57,563 nt of DNA from an uncultured Acetatifactor sp. (lineage in GTDB: Bacteria; Bacillota; Clostridia; Lachnospirales; Lachnospiraceae). Shown one piece after another: positions 57,309 to 57,563 of the stretch; positions within the stretch are counted from its first letter, which is position 1; every line of letters starts with the position of its first letter. The stretch is taken from assembly GCA_910584375.1 (NCBI GenBank), contig CAJUAH010000017.1, positions 1 through 57,563 on the forward strand, written 5' to 3'. The position numbers and the translations under genes are program-made. The notes beneath the pieces were generated by a model. That model did not search any database. It was given only the letters and a program-made list of their open reading frames with translations, and was not told where the DNA came from.

Positions 57309-57563
57309 CTAAGCATTGTGGGTCTGCTGGGCTTTCAATCTTTTGTTTTCCTGTAGCAGTTCTTCAATCTGTTTGACCTGTTGTGCGAATTGTCGATTCA
57401 TTTCGTCCCTTTCCTGGACGGCTATATCTTTCTCCTGGACGGCCTTATCTTTCTCCTGGACGGCCTTATCTTTCTCCTGGACGGCCTTATCTTTCTCCTG
57501 GACGGCCTTATCTTTCTCCTGGACGGCCTTATCTTTCTCCTGGACGGCCTTATCTTTCTCCTG
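57309..57563 (-). CDS. C-terminal part of a coiled-coil repeat protein (partial)
   Basis: A reverse-strand frame enters from the right edge and ends at TAG (57311-57309). It codes for at least seven QEKDKAV-type heptads, then a coiled-coil-like end (IEELLQENKRLKAQQTHNA). Similar Gln/Glu/Lys-rich coiled tails occur at the end of Rpn/PD-(D/E)XK-type transposase-like proteins in Lachnospiraceae, but the catalytic part is outside the window and the family cannot be decided. Confidence 0.7.
   Translation of the reverse strand, partial: QEKDKAVQEKDKAVQEKDKAVQEKDKAVQEKDKAVQEKDKAVQEKDIAVQERDEMNRQFAQQVKQIEELLQENKRLKAQQTHNA
57417..57563 (-). repeat. 21-bp minisatellite, seven units to the window edge
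   Basis: Seven tandem 21-base units; six are identical (GACGGCCTTATCTTTCTCCTG as read on the + strand) and the first (57417-57437) has CTATAT in place of CCTTAT. Each unit codes for one QEKDKAV heptad on the reverse strand. The array continues past the window edge. Confidence 0.97.

Noticed and set aside
57417..57563. Possible CRISPR array
   Set aside because: The units are 21 bp, directly adjacent with no spacers, and keep a reading frame; this is a coding minisatellite.

Overview
The window looks like a chromosomal segment of a motile, Gram-positive, anaerobic member of the Clostridia, most like the Lachnospiraceae. Reasons: fliW-csrA sits inside a flagellar operon with two tandem FlgK paralogues; SigD-type (sigma-28) promoters are present; ABC exporters, Trk potassium uptake and MurI are of Firmicutes type; ribosome binding sites are strong AGGAGG-like sequences; and base composition is moderately GC-rich except in the Rhs region. 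This taxonomic placement is inferred from gene content only.

Layout. (1) 1-3.7 kb: an AT-rich, rearranged Rhs polymorphic-toxin region. It holds two 5'-truncated Rhs core/tip copies that share a duplicated core of about 370 bp, a decayed Rhs repeat, and two candidate immunity genes. (2) 3.7-7.3 kb: a heterodimeric ABC multidrug exporter of the TM287/288 type. (3) 7.4-13.4 kb: a membrane hybrid histidine kinase with two receiver domains, a FapA/DUF342 protein and a receiver-HD-GYP protein. (4) 13.5-24.1 kb: a late flagellar cluster flgM-flgN-flgK-flgK2-flgL-fliW-csrA, then flaG-fliD-fliS-fliT-like. Each half starts with a SigD-like promoter, and each short leader has GGA-in-loop hairpins of the kind CsrA binds. 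(5) 24.1-26.8 kb: a convergent regulator that fuses an Xre helix-turn-helix to a soluble copy of the FlhA export-gate C-terminal domain, divergent from a broken GGDEF gene. (6) 26.8-32.6 kb: a GH25 muramidase, a Nudix hydrolase, a MerR-YbjQ pair with a textbook 19-bp-spacer MerR promoter, a YhfC intramembrane protease, and a reverse-strand hemerythrin-receiver protein that also has a SigD-like promoter. (7) 32.7-43 kb: a second ABC exporter pair, a CyuA-type cysteine desulfidase, an intracellular periplasmic-binding-protein-fold/GGDEF protein, a DUF2264 protein and a P-loop kinase. (8) 43.2-57.2 kb: ispE-gntR, murI, a DUF1934 protein, cardiolipin synthase, a trigger-factor-like lipoprotein, asnS, a coiled-coil NlpC/P60 hydrolase, a GH4 glycosidase and trkA-trkH. 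The window ends inside a reverse-strand gene with a 21-bp minisatellite coding for QEKDKAV heptads.

How the genes work together. The central theme is motility control. FlgM is the anti-sigma factor for SigD; FlgN, FliS and the FliT-like protein are export chaperones for FlgK/FlgL, flagellin and FliD; FliW and CsrA form the flagellin-sensing post-transcriptional switch. The leader hairpins suggest that CsrA also acts on the flgM and flaG operons. The Xre-FlhA_C protein could sense free chaperone-substrate complexes and act on transcription. The hemerythrin-receiver gene and the two-component/HD-GYP/GGDEF proteins would feed oxygen and cyclic-di-GMP signals into the same behaviour. These regulatory links are inferences from sequence.

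No tRNA, rRNA, CRISPR array, insertion sequence or prophage was recognised.
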